Shown in pieces: positions 35,493-44,743 of a DNA stretch of 64,000 nt (position 1 is its first letter; every line of letters begins with the position of its first letter). The notes beneath the pieces were generated by a model. The model was not told where the DNA came from. It made no database searches and saw only the letters and a program-made list of their open reading frames with translations. The translations under genes were made by a program, and so were the position numbers. This DNA comes from Luteithermobacter gelatinilyticus (GTDB lineage Bacteria; Pseudomonadota; Alphaproteobacteria; Sphingomonadales; Emcibacteraceae). The stretch lies in contig NZ_CP040517.1 in NCBI RefSeq assembly GCF_005849285.1, positions 378,501-442,500 on the forward strand, written 5' to 3'.

Positions 35493-35978
35493 ATGCCTCC
35501 AGACACTCAGCGCCGACTGGACCGGATTGACCGTAAAATCCTTCGCATCCTGCAAGAGGACGGACGGATTCCCAATGTCAAGCTGGCCCAGATGATCAAT
35601 CTCAGTCCCACCCCCTGTCTTGAACGGGTCAAGCGCCTGGAACGGGAAGGGTATATCCGGGGGTATGTGGCGCTTCTGGAACCCCGACTTCTTGATGCCG
35701 GGCTGGTGTCGTTCGTGGAGGTGTCGCTTGACCGGACCACTACCCGGGCGCTGGATAATTTCCGGGAAGAGGTTTTGCGCATGGAAGAGGTTCAGGAGTG
35801 TCACATGGTGGCCGGCGGGTTCGATTACCTGATCAAGGTCAGAACCCGGGATATGGAACATTATCGCCGTTTTCTGGGCGAAAAACTGTCGACCATCAAA
35901 GACGTTAGCAGCACGCACACCTATGTGGCCATGGAAGAAGTCAAGGCCACCAGTGCAATTACCATCCCCGATACTTGA
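35493..35978 (+). CDS. Lrp/AsnC-family regulator (probable proline-responsive activator)
   Basis: A 161-residue regulator: N-terminal helix-turn-helix (LDRIDRKILRILQEDGRIPN, VKLAQMINLSPTPCLERVKR; residues about 8-60) and a C-terminal RAM domain (ECHMVAGGFDYLIKVRTRDM). Length and sequence match the Lrp group that includes PutR, which activates putA in related bacteria. The 14-mer shared by its own promoter and that of putA supports this role. The leucine-responsive alternative cannot be excluded. Confidence 0.9.
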   Translation: MPPDTQRRLDRIDRKILRILQEDGRIPNVKLAQMINLSPTPCLERVKRLEREGYIRGYVALLEPRLLDAGLVSFVEVSLDRTTTRALDNFREEVLRMEEVQECHMVAGGFDYLIKVRTRDMEHYRRFLGEKLSTIKDVSSTHTYVAMEEVKATSAITIPDT

Positions 35979-36039
35979 TCGCGTCTGATATTTTCTCTAT
36001 ATGAAAAGCTCCCAAAAAAACAGACTGGAGTATCGGTTT

Positions 36040-36354
36040 ATGACGAAGATTACCTTCATCACGGAAGATGAAACCCGCTATGAGGTGGACGCGGAAGATG
36101 GGGCGTCCGTCATGGAAGCGGCCGTGAATAACGGCGTCCCCGGCATTGATGCCGATTGTGGTGGCGCCTGCGCCTGTGCCACCTGTCATATTATTGTGCC
36201 CGACACCTTCAAGGCCCTTACCGGTACGCCGGGGGAAGATGAAAACTCGCTGCTTGATTTTCTCGACAATCGTGAAGAAAACAGCCGCCTGAGCTGTCAG
36301 ATCGAAGTGTCCGGAGCGCTTGACGGAATGGAAGTTCGCGTTCCGGCGGCCTGA
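36040..36354 (+). CDS. 2Fe-2S ferredoxin, adrenodoxin type
   Basis: A 104-residue electron carrier. The cluster ligands follow the adrenodoxin pattern C-x5-C-x2-C (DCGGACACATCH) with the fourth in RLSCQIEV. The chosen ATG (MTKITFITEDETRYEVDAED) follows GGAG; a longer frame starting at 36001 adds a non-conserved leader. Such ferredoxins serve cytochrome P450s, Fe-S assembly or hydroxylases; no obvious partner is next to it. It is convergent with mmsB, two bases apart. Confidence 0.93.
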   Translation: MTKITFITEDETRYEVDAEDGASVMEAAVNNGVPGIDADCGGACACATCHIIVPDTFKALTGTPGEDENSLLDFLDNREENSRLSCQIEVSGALDGMEVRVPAA

Positions 36355-36357
36355 TTC

Positions 36358-37245
36358 TCAGCCCTTTCTCAACATGTTGATGATGCCGGAAAAGTCCGTG
36401 TTGGCATTTCCGGCTTCCGTATACTGGCTGTATAGCTGTTCCGCCAATGCTCCCAGAGGGGTCTGGGCCCCGCTGTTTTTTGCTGCAGACTGGGACAGTC
36501 TCAGGTCTTTGAGCATCATGGCGGCGGCGAAGCCGGGTTTATAGTCGTTATTGGCCGGCGAGGTGGGGACGGGCCCCGGTACCGGGCAATAGGAGGTCAG
36601 CGACCAGCACTGTCCGGATGCCTTAGAGGAAATATCGAACAGTTTTTGCGCATCAAGCCCCAGTTTTTCCGCCAGAACAAACCCTTCCGCCACGGAAATC
36701 ATCTGGATTGCCAACATCATATTGTTGCAGATTTTTGCGGCCTGGCCGGCCCCGGCATCACCAGCATGGATAATGTTGGCACCCATGACGTCCAGATAAG
36801 GACGGGCCGCGTCAAAGGCTTCTGCCGTGCCGCCGACCATGAAAGTGAGTGAGCCGGCCGCCGCCGCCGCGACACCGCCGGAGACCGGGGCGTCCACCAT
36901 AAGAATATTTTTTTGGGCCGCTGCGGCGATGACTTCCCGGGCGCTGTCCACATCAATAGTGGAACAATCCATCAGGATGGCCTCGGGGCGGCAATGGGCC
37001 AGAACCCCGTCTGGTTCCAGATACACCGTTTTGACATGTTGCCCGGCCGGTAGCATGGTGACCACGGCATCGGCGCCTTTAACGGCGTGGGCCGCGCTTT
37101 CCGCCGCCACGACACCATCGACCTCAAGGGCCGCCACCGCTTGCGCATTCAGGTCAAACGCGTTGACCTGGTGTCCGGCCTTTAAAAGATTGCGGGCCAT
37201 GCCGCTGCCCATATTGCCCAGTCCGATAAATGCTATTGTCGCCAT
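36358..37245 (-). CDS. mmsB: 3-hydroxyisobutyrate dehydrogenase
   Basis: A 295-residue NAD-dependent enzyme of valine degradation, oxidising 3-hydroxyisobutyrate to methylmalonate semialdehyde. The N-terminal Rossmann motif FIGLGNMGSGMARNL, the substrate-binding DAPVSGGVAAAAAGSLTFMV and the catalytic Lys in GAGQAAKICNNMMLA are all present. It is the last gene of the mmsA-acd-hydrolase-mmsB operon, 51 bp after the hydrolase gene. Confidence 0.96.
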   Translation of the reverse strand: MATIAFIGLGNMGSGMARNLLKAGHQVNAFDLNAQAVAALEVDGVVAAESAAHAVKGADAVVTMLPAGQHVKTVYLEPDGVLAHCRPEAILMDCSTIDVDSAREVIAAAAQKNILMVDAPVSGGVAAAAAGSLTFMVGGTAEAFDAARPYLDVMGANIIHAGDAGAGQAAKICNNMMLAIQMISVAEGFVLAEKLGLDAQKLFDISSKASGQCWSLTSYCPVPGPVPTSPANNDYKPGFAAAMMLKDLRLSQSAAKNSGAQTPLGALAEQLYSQYTEAGNANTDFSGIINMLRKG

Positions 37246-37296
37246 AATGCAGCTCCCGTCATTGTGTTCGATAGTGTCCTGCCCGAAACCCCAACC

Positions 37297-38352
37297 TCAG
37301 AGTTTCAAATCCCTGTCCCCAAGGCTCTCAAAATGTTTCAGCACATGATCCCGGCTCACCTCTTCCAGTGACGCCGGCGACCAGCGCGGGCTATTGTCCT
37401 TGTCAATCAGCACCGCCCGCACGCCCTCGAAAAAGTCGCTCTGATAGGAGACCAAGTGATTGACCAGCCGGTATTCCATGATCATACAGTCATCAAAATC
37501 CAGTGTTGCTCCGCGTTTCAGCTGTTCCATAACCAGTTTCTGGCTGGTGGGGGACAGACGGCGCAAGCCGGTGAGTGTCTGGCGGGCCCAGTCATGATCC
37601 AGAGCATCCAGATGATCATAAATGTCTTCCACGCTGTCTTCATCAAATGCCGCGTCGATCAGGTCCCGGAATTCATCCAGCGGTGCCGCGCCCGGATCCT
37701 CAGCGAACCCGGCAATGACCTCATCCACATCCTGGGGACCGTTGAGGGGGCGTTCCACCAGTGCCGCTTTCAGTGCCGCAAGCCGGTCGGAAGGCACATA
37801 AGCGGTGCCGATACCGGCATATAACGTATCCGCCGCCTTGAGCCGTGCGCCGGTAAGGCCCAGATAAAGCCCCAGCCGTCCGGGCAGGCGCGGTAGAAAG
37901 TAACTGCCGCCCACATCGGGGATCAACCCAATGCCGGTTTCCGGCATGGCAAACAGGGTGCGTTCCGTCACGATCCGGTGTGAGCCATGCACCGAGACGC
38001 CCACACCGCCGCCCATGGCAATGCCATCAATCAGCGCGATATAGGGTTTGGGAAAATGAAAAATCCGGGCATTCATGCGGTATTCGGTGGCAAAGAATTC
38101 TTCGGCGGCCCGAGGGTCCTTCGGCCCGTTTTCCGCCAGCGCCCGCACGTCTCCGCCGGCGCAGAACGCTTTTTCACCGCTGCCTTCAATAATAACTGCC
38201 TGAATGTCCTCGCGCCCGGCCCAGTAGATCAGTTTTTCATCCAGCGCCCGGCACATGGCGGTGCTCAGCGCATTGAGCGTCCGGGGGCGATTCAAGATGA
38301 CAATCCCCAGGCCGCCCTTTTCTTCAAACAGTATTTCGGCTTCGCTGGTCAT
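37297..38352 (-). CDS. 3-hydroxyisobutyryl-CoA hydrolase
   Basis: A 351-residue crotonase-fold protein. VILNRPRTLNALSTAMCRAL, the oxyanion-hole segments GEKAFCAGGDVRALAENGPK and DGIAMGGGVGVSVHGSHRIV, and FAMPETGIGLIPDVGGSYFL are typical of HIBCH, as is the long C-terminal domain absent from simple enoyl-CoA hydratases. It removes CoA from 3-hydroxyisobutyryl-CoA in valine degradation. AGGAG lies 6 nt before the ATG. Three 18-bp tandem repeats fill the gap to the upstream dehydrogenase gene. Confidence 0.93.
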   Translation of the reverse strand: MTSEAEILFEEKGGLGIVILNRPRTLNALSTAMCRALDEKLIYWAGREDIQAVIIEGSGEKAFCAGGDVRALAENGPKDPRAAEEFFATEYRMNARIFHFPKPYIALIDGIAMGGGVGVSVHGSHRIVTERTLFAMPETGIGLIPDVGGSYFLPRLPGRLGLYLGLTGARLKAADTLYAGIGTAYVPSDRLAALKAALVERPLNGPQDVDEVIAGFAEDPGAAPLDEFRDLIDAAFDEDSVEDIYDHLDALDHDWARQTLTGLRRLSPTSQKLVMEQLKRGATLDFDDCMIMEYRLVNHLVSYQSDFFEGVRAVLIDKDNSPRWSPASLEEVSRDHVLKHFESLGDRDLKL

Positions 38353-38362
38353 AGGCTCTCCT

Positions 38363-38416
38363 TATTTTTCTATGGGGCGGTATTTTTCTATGGGCCAGTA
38401 TTTTTCCATGGACCGG
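38363..38416. repeat. Three tandem 18-bp repeats between acyl-CoA dehydrogenase and hydrolase genes
   Basis: TATTTTTCTATGGGGCGG (38363-38380), TATTTTTCTATGGGCCAG (38381-38398) and TATTTTTCCATGGACCGG (38399-38416) lie end to end and finish exactly at the dehydrogenase stop codon. The array makes up most of the intergenic spacer inside the valine operon. Confidence 0.95.
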
Positions 38417-39553
38417 TCAGGCCAGAAGCTGGCGGGAAACGATCAACCGCATGATCTCGTTGGTGCCTTCCAGGATTTGGTGCACCCGCACGTCCCGGAG
38501 GAACCGTTCTACCGGATAATCCCTGAGATAACCATAACCGCCGTGCAGCTGCAACGCCTCATTGACCACTTTGAACCCTGTATCCGTGGCCAGGCGTTTG
38601 GCCATGGCCGCATATCGGGTAGCTTCCGGTGCGCCGGCGCTGACCATGGCGGCGGCCTTGTGGAGCAGAAGCCGCGCGGCTTCCAGTTCCGTCGCCATGT
38701 CCGCCAGTCTGAATTGCAGGGCCTGGAAATCGGCGAGAGGCTTGCCGAACTGTTTGCGGTCCTTCATATAGGTGATGGTCAGGTCAAGGCAGGCCTGCGC
38801 CGCGCCCAGGGAACAGGCGCCGATATTGAGTCGGCCGCCGTCCAGGCCTTTCATGGCGATTTTGAACCCTTCGCCTTCTGCGCCCAGCCGGTTGCTTGCC
38901 GGCACCCGGCAGTCCTCAAAGATCACCATGCTGGTGGGTTGGCTGTGCCAGCCCAATTTTTTCTCTTGTGCGCCAAAACTGAGCCCTGGCGTCTCCTTTT
39001 CCACCACCAGGGCGCTGATGCCTTTCGGGCCGTCTTCGCCGGTGCGCACCATGACCACATACACGTCCGAACGCCCGCCGCCGGAAATAAACGCCTTGCT
39101 GCCGTTCAGCACATAATGATCGCCGTCCCGCACCGCCCGGGTCTTAAGCGCTGCCGCGTCGGAGCCGGAGCCGGGTTCCGTCAGGCAATAACTGCCAACC
39201 AAGTCAAATTTTGCCAGTCCTGGGCAGTATTTCCGGCGTAATTCATCCGAACCGTACCGGTCGATCATCCAGGTGACCATGTTATGGATGCTCAGAAACG
39301 CCGCTGTGGAGGTGCAACCTTTGGACAGCTCCTCAAAGATGATGGCCGCATCCAGACGGTCCAGGCCGGACCCGCCGACGTCTTCGCGGACGTAAATGGC
39401 CGCTAGGCCCAGCTCTGCGGCCTGTTTCAGCTTGTCCTCGGGAAAATGATGGGTTTCATCCCATTTTGCGGCATGGGGGGCAAATTCCCGCTCCGCGAAA
39501 TCCCGGGCCATATCCTGGATGGCCCGCTGTTCTTCTGTAAGACTGAAGTCCAT
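38417..39553 (-). CDS. Acyl-CoA dehydrogenase (isobutyryl-CoA dehydrogenase-like)
   Basis: A 378-residue flavoprotein starting MDFSLTEEQRAIQDMARDFA. YCLTEPGSGSDAAALKT and RDVRVHQILEGTNEIMRLIV are acyl-CoA dehydrogenase signatures; the latter contains the catalytic Glu typical of short/branched-chain members. Its place between mmsA and 3-hydroxyisobutyryl-CoA hydrolase genes points to isobutyryl-CoA as the substrate in valine breakdown. Electrons would go to EtfAB (encoded at 52-53.7 kb). ATG 39553 follows AAGGAT; the longer frame is not supported. Confidence 0.93.
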   Translation of the reverse strand: MDFSLTEEQRAIQDMARDFAEREFAPHAAKWDETHHFPEDKLKQAAELGLAAIYVREDVGGSGLDRLDAAIIFEELSKGCTSTAAFLSIHNMVTWMIDRYGSDELRRKYCPGLAKFDLVGSYCLTEPGSGSDAAALKTRAVRDGDHYVLNGSKAFISGGGRSDVYVVMVRTGEDGPKGISALVVEKETPGLSFGAQEKKLGWHSQPTSMVIFEDCRVPASNRLGAEGEGFKIAMKGLDGGRLNIGACSLGAAQACLDLTITYMKDRKQFGKPLADFQALQFRLADMATELEAARLLLHKAAAMVSAGAPEATRYAAMAKRLATDTGFKVVNEALQLHGGYGYLRDYPVERFLRDVRVHQILEGTNEIMRLIVSRQLLA

Positions 39554-39634
39554 ATGCGTATCCTTTGATTGGCAAACGGTCTCTGGTCCTGAAATCACCA
39601 AGGCCCGGCAGAAGCCGGGCCCTGGTTCCGCCCG

Positions 39635-41131
39635 TTACTTCAGGGTCGGAATGGAGAAATCGGTGGCCAGTGTTTTTTCGGACCAGCGCGCGGTAACGGT
39701 TTTTACCTTAGTATAAAACCGCACGGCTTCCTGGCCATACTGGTTGTGATCCCCAAAGGCGGACTGTTTCCATCCGCCAAAGCTGTAGAAGGCCAGCGGG
39801 ACGGGGATCGGCACATTGATGCCGACCATGCCCACTTCCACCTTGTCCGCATAGGTGCGGGCTGCTGCGCCGTTGCGGGTGAAGATGGAGGTGCCGTTTC
39901 CATATGGGTGTTCGGTGGCCAGTGCCAGACCTTCTTCAAAGGTCTTGACCCGCACCAGTTGCAACACCGGCCCGAAGATTTCTTCCTGATAGGAGCGCAT
40001 ATGCGGTTTGACATTGTCAAACAGGCTGCCGCCTAGGAAAAAGCCGTTTTCATAACCGGGCAGGGTAAAGTTGCGGCCATCCACAACCAGGTCGGCGCCT
40101 TCCTCCACGCCCATCTGGATATAATTCATGACCTTTTCCCGATGTTCCCGGGTCACCAGCGGGCCCATCTCCAGCCCTCTTTCATGGCTGGGGCCGATTT
40201 TGAGCGCCTTGACGCGGGGTTTCAGGAGTTCCACCAGCTTGTCGGCCACTTCGTCGCCCACACAGACCCCAACGGAAATCGCCATGCAACGTTCGCCGGC
40301 GGATCCATAGGCCGCCCCCATCAGGGCATTGGCTACATCCTCCAGATCCGCATCCGGCAGGATCAGCATGTGGTTCTTGGCCCCGCCCATGGCCTGACAG
40401 CGTTTGCCGTGGGCGGTGGCAGTTTTATAGACCTCTTTGGCAATGGGGGTGGAGCCCACGAAACTTACGGCCTTGACCCGTTCATCCGTGAGCAGCACAT
40501 CCACAGCTTCCTTGTCGCCATTGATAACGTTAAATACGCCTTTGGGACCGCCGGCTTCCACAAACAATTCTGCCAGCCGCAGCGGACAACCCGGATCCTT
40601 TTCGGAGGGTTTAATGACCACGGTGTTGCCGCAGGCGATGGCCATGCATGCCATCCACAGCGGGATCATGGCCGGGAAGTTGAACGGGGTGATGCCCACG
40701 CAGACGCCCAGAGGTTTACGCATGGAATAAAGATCAATTCCCCCGGACACGCCGTCGGAAAATTCTCCTTTCTGCAATTGCGGAATGCCGCTGGCAAATT
40801 CCGCAACCTCGATACCGCGTAGCACGGAGCCCATGGCGTCTTCAAACACCTTGCCATGTTCGGAAGAGACCAGTTCGGCCAGCTCCGGCTGATGTTCATA
40901 CAGCAACTGGGTGTAGCGGGCCATAATGCGGGAGCGTTGTAACACGGAGGTAGCGGCCCAGGCCGGGAATGCCGCTTCGGCAGCTGCCAGCGCCTTGTCC
41001 ACATCGTCCTGGTTGGCAAAGGGGACCTGAGCACTCACTTTGCCCAGGGTCGGGTTGTACACGTCACCAAACCGGTTGCTGCTGCCGGTGAAATGCTCAC
41101 CATTGATAAAATGGGTATAGGTTTTGGTCAT
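39635..41131 (-). CDS. mmsA: Methylmalonate-semialdehyde dehydrogenase (CoA-acylating)
   Basis: A 498-residue aldehyde dehydrogenase that forms propionyl-CoA from methylmalonate semialdehyde. GVCVGITPFNFPAMIPLWMA, AVSFVGSTPIAKEVYKTATA and YGSAGERCMAISVGVCVGD, with the catalytic Cys, match MmsA; unlike most aldehyde dehydrogenases the usual Glu base region reads QAMGGAKNHMLILPDA, as expected for the CoA-dependent type. First gene of the valine operon, with a GGAGAAGGA site, divergent from a LysR gene. Confidence 0.96.
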   Translation of the reverse strand: MTKTYTHFINGEHFTGSSNRFGDVYNPTLGKVSAQVPFANQDDVDKALAAAEAAFPAWAATSVLQRSRIMARYTQLLYEHQPELAELVSSEHGKVFEDAMGSVLRGIEVAEFASGIPQLQKGEFSDGVSGGIDLYSMRKPLGVCVGITPFNFPAMIPLWMACMAIACGNTVVIKPSEKDPGCPLRLAELFVEAGGPKGVFNVINGDKEAVDVLLTDERVKAVSFVGSTPIAKEVYKTATAHGKRCQAMGGAKNHMLILPDADLEDVANALMGAAYGSAGERCMAISVGVCVGDEVADKLVELLKPRVKALKIGPSHERGLEMGPLVTREHREKVMNYIQMGVEEGADLVVDGRNFTLPGYENGFFLGGSLFDNVKPHMRSYQEEIFGPVLQLVRVKTFEEGLALATEHPYGNGTSIFTRNGAAARTYADKVEVGMVGINVPIPVPLAFYSFGGWKQSAFGDHNQYGQEAVRFYTKVKTVTARWSEKTLATDFSIPTLK

Positions 41132-41434
41132 GGTTCCTTCTCCGGATCATCAGGGCCGCATGGGCCCCGTCTCAAGCTGACATTTTGGGCCGACTGGCCG
41201 TGGTTGACGGGCCATTGCCCGATCAAGCCAATCGTCGAAATTTTGTGCCTCGCCCCTGTTTTGACCCAACAGGTGTATTTTTATTGCAGTTTAATAGAGA
41301 CAAAAATGCAAGGCTATGACAAAATACTCACACTTAATCTGCAAAAATGCACAATATGAACCGGGCTGAAATGAGCCGGGCCAAAATGTTCTTCTCAGGA
41401 TCGGGAGCCTTGAAGACAGGACAGTTTTTGAAAA
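41132..41434. other. Divergent promoter region mmsA / LysR
   Basis: About 300 bp without a gene. GC-rich on the mmsA side and AT-rich near 41270-41345. LysR-type sites (T-N11-A) are expected here, but I could not single out a convincing one. Confidence 0.5.
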
Positions 41435-42331
41435 ATGTATGACTGGAATGATCTGAAATATTTTCTGGAATTGTCACGCCGCGGCAAACTGGTGACAGCG
41501 GCGCAGCGGCTGCATGTGGATCATACCACGGTAAGCCGGCGCATTGCGGCGCTGGAAAAGGCGCTTGATGCCCGTTTGTTTGACAAATCCCCGCGGGGGT
41601 ATCAACTGACCGATGCCGGGCTACGGCTGTTGCCATTGGCCGAGCAGATGGAGGCGCAGTCCAACACGTTGTATCAGGAAATTTCCGGCAAGGACGCCAG
41701 CACCTCGGGCACGGTGCGCCTCGCCGCGCCGGAAGCGGTCGGCACCCAGATTGTGGCCCGGCATCTGCGGGAATTCCGGGCCCAATATCCCCATATTGAA
41801 CTGGAACTGATCGCGGAAACCCGGCGCATGAGCCTGTCAAAACGCGAAGCGGATATCGCCATTTCCCTGGCCCGGCCGGATTCCGGGCGGTTGGTGGCCT
41901 GGAAGCTCAGTGATTACCGGCTGCGGCTTTATGGCACCCGGGCCTATCTGGATACGCACCCGCCGATCCGCCGTCGCGAGGACCTCACCGGCCATGATTT
42001 TATCGGCTATATTGATGATCTGATCCAGATGCCAGAACTGCGTTTTATTGACGATGTAATCCGCGATCCCCACTTGGTGTTTCGCAGCACCAATGTCATG
42101 GCCCAGTATAACGCAGTTCTCGATGGGGTAGGGCTGGCGATGGTGCATTGTTTTATGGCCAGCGCGGAACGGCAACTGGTGCCGGTACTGCCGGATGAAA
42201 TTTACATTGATCGCCAATATTGGCTGGTGGTGCATGAGGACCTGAGGAAGGTTGCCCGCATTGACGCGGTGTGCCGGTTTCTTACCACCCTGTTCCGTAA
42301 TCAGCGCTCCCTGATGATGGGGCTGGGCTGA
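41435..42331 (+). CDS. LysR-family transcriptional regulator
   Basis: A 298-residue regulator. The N-terminal helix-turn-helix reads LKYFLELSRRGKLVTAAQRL, HVDHTTVSRRIAALEKALDA, RLFDKSPRGYQLTDAG; an effector-binding domain follows (GTVRLAAPEAVGTQIVARHL). Divergent from mmsA, so it probably controls the valine operon (inference from position). The Shine-Dalgarno site is weak. Confidence 0.93.
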   Translation: MYDWNDLKYFLELSRRGKLVTAAQRLHVDHTTVSRRIAALEKALDARLFDKSPRGYQLTDAGLRLLPLAEQMEAQSNTLYQEISGKDASTSGTVRLAAPEAVGTQIVARHLREFRAQYPHIELELIAETRRMSLSKREADIAISLARPDSGRLVAWKLSDYRLRLYGTRAYLDTHPPIRRREDLTGHDFIGYIDDLIQMPELRFIDDVIRDPHLVFRSTNVMAQYNAVLDGVGLAMVHCFMASAERQLVPVLPDEIYIDRQYWLVVHEDLRKVARIDAVCRFLTTLFRNQRSLMMGLG

Positions 42332-42454
42332 ATTTCCCCTCCCGTCTTTGCCCTGGATGGCTTCGATGCTGGTGCGCCACGCACTCACGGTGAAAGGACG
42401 TGAAAGGAAAAAATGTCATTGTGCTCCCTCTGGAAGGGCGGAACGATCCGTCAT

Positions 42455-44236
42455 TCACAGCGCCATCAGGGATTCTGTAGCCTTCAACAACCAAGCTTTT
42501 TCTTCGCCGTCCAGATGCGGGGCGATCAATTCGCGCACCTTGGCATGATAAATGTTGAGCCAGGTGATCTCCGCCCCACTCATCATATATTCATTGATCA
42601 GGCGCGTGTCGATGGGCACATAGGTGAGGGTTTCGAAGGTCAGCATCGGTCGTTCTTCTTCGTCGATGCGGCTTTCTGTCACGACCACCAGGTTTTCGAT
42701 GCGGATGCCATATTCCCCGGGCTTGTAATATCCCGGTTCATTGGACAGGATCATGCCTTCTTCGAGAGGGGTGGAAAAACTCAGTCGGGAGATTCCCTGA
42801 GGTCCTTCATGCACACCGAGATAGCTGCCGACCCCGTGACCGGTGCCGTGATCATAATCCAGTCCCGCATCCCATAACGGTTTGCGCGCCAGACTGTCCA
42901 GATGGGCGCCGCTGCGGCCTTTGGGAAAGCGGGCCTGGGCCAGCGCGATATGGCCTTTGAGCACCCGGGTAAAGCGGTCTTTCTGTTCTTCCGTCGGGCT
43001 GCCGATTACGATGGTGCGGGTAATATCCGTGGTGCCATCCAGATATTGACCGCCGCTATCCACCAGATACAGCATATCTGGCTGCAAGGGGCGGTTACTT
43101 TCCGGCGTGGCCCGATAGTGTACAATGGCGCCGTTGGGCCCGGCCCCGGAAATGGTATCGAAACTGGTGTCCTGGAACAGGGGCTGTTCCTGGCGCAGGC
43201 GCAGCAGCTTGTTCGCCGCTGTGAGTTCATCGACGGTGCCCTTGGGGCCTTCCCTGTCCAGCCAGTAGAGAAACTTGCACATGGCAATGGCGTCGCGCAG
43301 ATGGGCGCTGCGCGCGCCTTTGAGTTCCACGCTGTTTTTGCGCGCCTTGGGCAGAATGCAGGGATCATCCCCGGTGATAATCTCGGCGCCGGCATCGTCC
43401 AGCCGGTCAAACACCGCCGCATGGGTTTTTCGGGGGTCCACAAGAACCTTTTTGCCCGAGAGCCGGACCAGTTCAGAGACAAAGCTGTCCCGGGACAGAA
43501 GTTCCACCCCGTCCCCCAGATGCGTCTGCAATTCCGGCGTTACCTTGGCCGGATCCAGAAACAGCTTGGCACGGCCGTCCTGATACAATAGGGCAAAGCT
43601 GAGCACCACTGGCGTGTGTGCTACGTCCTGGCCCCGGATGTTGAACAGCCAGGCGATGCTGTCCAGCAGGGTCAGCACCGCGACCTCGGCTCCCTTGGCC
43701 CGCAGGTCGGCGCCGAGTCTCTGGCGTTTGTTGGCGCTGTCTTCGCCGGCATAGGCGAGGGGATGCGGTACGGCCGGGGCGGCGGACGGGGCCGGGCGGT
43801 CCTGCCACAGCGCATCAATGGGGTTTCCCGCCACGGGCACCAGCTCTGCGCCTTTTTCCGCCAGCGCCCGGGACATTCTGGCCCGCCAGTCCCGGGTATG
43901 CAGCCAGGGATCATAGCCGATCCGCTCCCCCGTCTTGACACGGGCCGCGAACCAGTCTTCCATCGGGTCTTCATGCAGTTTCAGCGGCGTGAAAAAATGG
44001 CTGTCCACCTGCTGGCGCACCTGCAGGGTGTATCGTCCATCCACAAAAATTGCGCCTTCGCTAAGTGTGATAGCCGCTTCGCCCGCCGATCCGGTAAAGC
44101 CGGTCAGCCAGGCCAGCCGCTCCGCATAGGCCGGGGTATATTCGCTTTGATGTTCGTCGGTGTGCGGGATCACAAACCCCGCGAGTCCCTGTTCCCGCAA
44201 AACTTGTCTGAGGGCGAGCAGCCGTGCTTTAACCAT
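42455..44236 (-). CDS. Xaa-Pro aminopeptidase (aminopeptidase P, M24 family)
   Basis: A 593-residue cytoplasmic metallopeptidase that removes N-terminal residues preceding proline. Two creatinase-like N-terminal domains precede a pita-bread catalytic domain with the metal ligands in DSGGQYLDGTTDITRTI (two Asp), DHGTGHGVGSYLGVHEGP (His), SNEPGYY (Glu) and IRIENLVVV (Glu). Length fits the long three-domain form. GGGG lies just before the ATG. Transcribed alone and convergent with the LysR gene. Confidence 0.95.
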   Translation of the reverse strand: MVKARLLALRQVLREQGLAGFVIPHTDEHQSEYTPAYAERLAWLTGFTGSAGEAAITLSEGAIFVDGRYTLQVRQQVDSHFFTPLKLHEDPMEDWFAARVKTGERIGYDPWLHTRDWRARMSRALAEKGAELVPVAGNPIDALWQDRPAPSAAPAVPHPLAYAGEDSANKRQRLGADLRAKGAEVAVLTLLDSIAWLFNIRGQDVAHTPVVLSFALLYQDGRAKLFLDPAKVTPELQTHLGDGVELLSRDSFVSELVRLSGKKVLVDPRKTHAAVFDRLDDAGAEIITGDDPCILPKARKNSVELKGARSAHLRDAIAMCKFLYWLDREGPKGTVDELTAANKLLRLRQEQPLFQDTSFDTISGAGPNGAIVHYRATPESNRPLQPDMLYLVDSGGQYLDGTTDITRTIVIGSPTEEQKDRFTRVLKGHIALAQARFPKGRSGAHLDSLARKPLWDAGLDYDHGTGHGVGSYLGVHEGPQGISRLSFSTPLEEGMILSNEPGYYKPGEYGIRIENLVVVTESRIDEEERPMLTFETLTYVPIDTRLINEYMMSGAEITWLNIYHAKVRELIAPHLDGEEKAWLLKATESLMAL

Positions 44237-44409
44237 GATCCCCGTTCCGATGCCGATGATATGTCGGTTTAAAAGTTGTCATATTTATTTAACATGCTAG
44301 CGGCTCCCCCTGTCAATGTCGAGAGGCGGTGAGGGAAAAGATTAGGACCCGCTGTGCCCCAAAATGCCAATTCTCTTGGCAGAAAGAAATTCTAAGCTCC
44401 TGAAAAGAT

Positions 44410-44486
44410 TGGTGCGCCCGGCGGGATTCGAACCCACGGCCCCCAGATTAGGAATCTGGTGCTCTATCCTGCTGAGCTACGGGCGC
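44410..44486 (-). tRNA. tRNA-Arg (anticodon CCT)
   Basis: On the minus strand: acceptor GCGCCCG/CGGGCGC, D-arm GCTCAGCAGGATAGAGC, anticodon stem CCAGA/TCTGG with loop TTCCTAA (anticodon CCT), T-loop TTCGAAT, discriminator A and encoded CCA. It decodes AGG. Confidence 0.97.
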
Positions 44487-44625
44487 CCGATGGTCTGATG
44501 GTCTCTGTGGGCCGCCGGGGAACCGTGTCCCGCCAACGGCTCCCTAGAGATGCCCGAGCTTGACCGGCAAGTCAAGCCTGATGATCTGCCCCAGGGCGCG
44601 ATATAACGCGCCCCGCCCGCTGTTC

Positions 44626-44659
44626 ATGTTTTTTTGATCAGGATGTTTTTGATCCCGGG
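44626..44659. repeat. Short near-tandem duplication, 17 bp x2
   Basis: ATGTTTTTTTGATCAGG (44626-44642) followed by ATGTTTTTGATCCCGGG (44643-44659); imperfect, upstream of the membrane-protein gene. Confidence 0.6.
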
Positions 44660-44743
44660 CCGCCAAATCCCCTATAATCCCGCATGAAGGGTCATGGGCA
44701 GGGAAGGGTCCCGCCCGGATCAGGCCCAAAACGGGGAGAGCGT

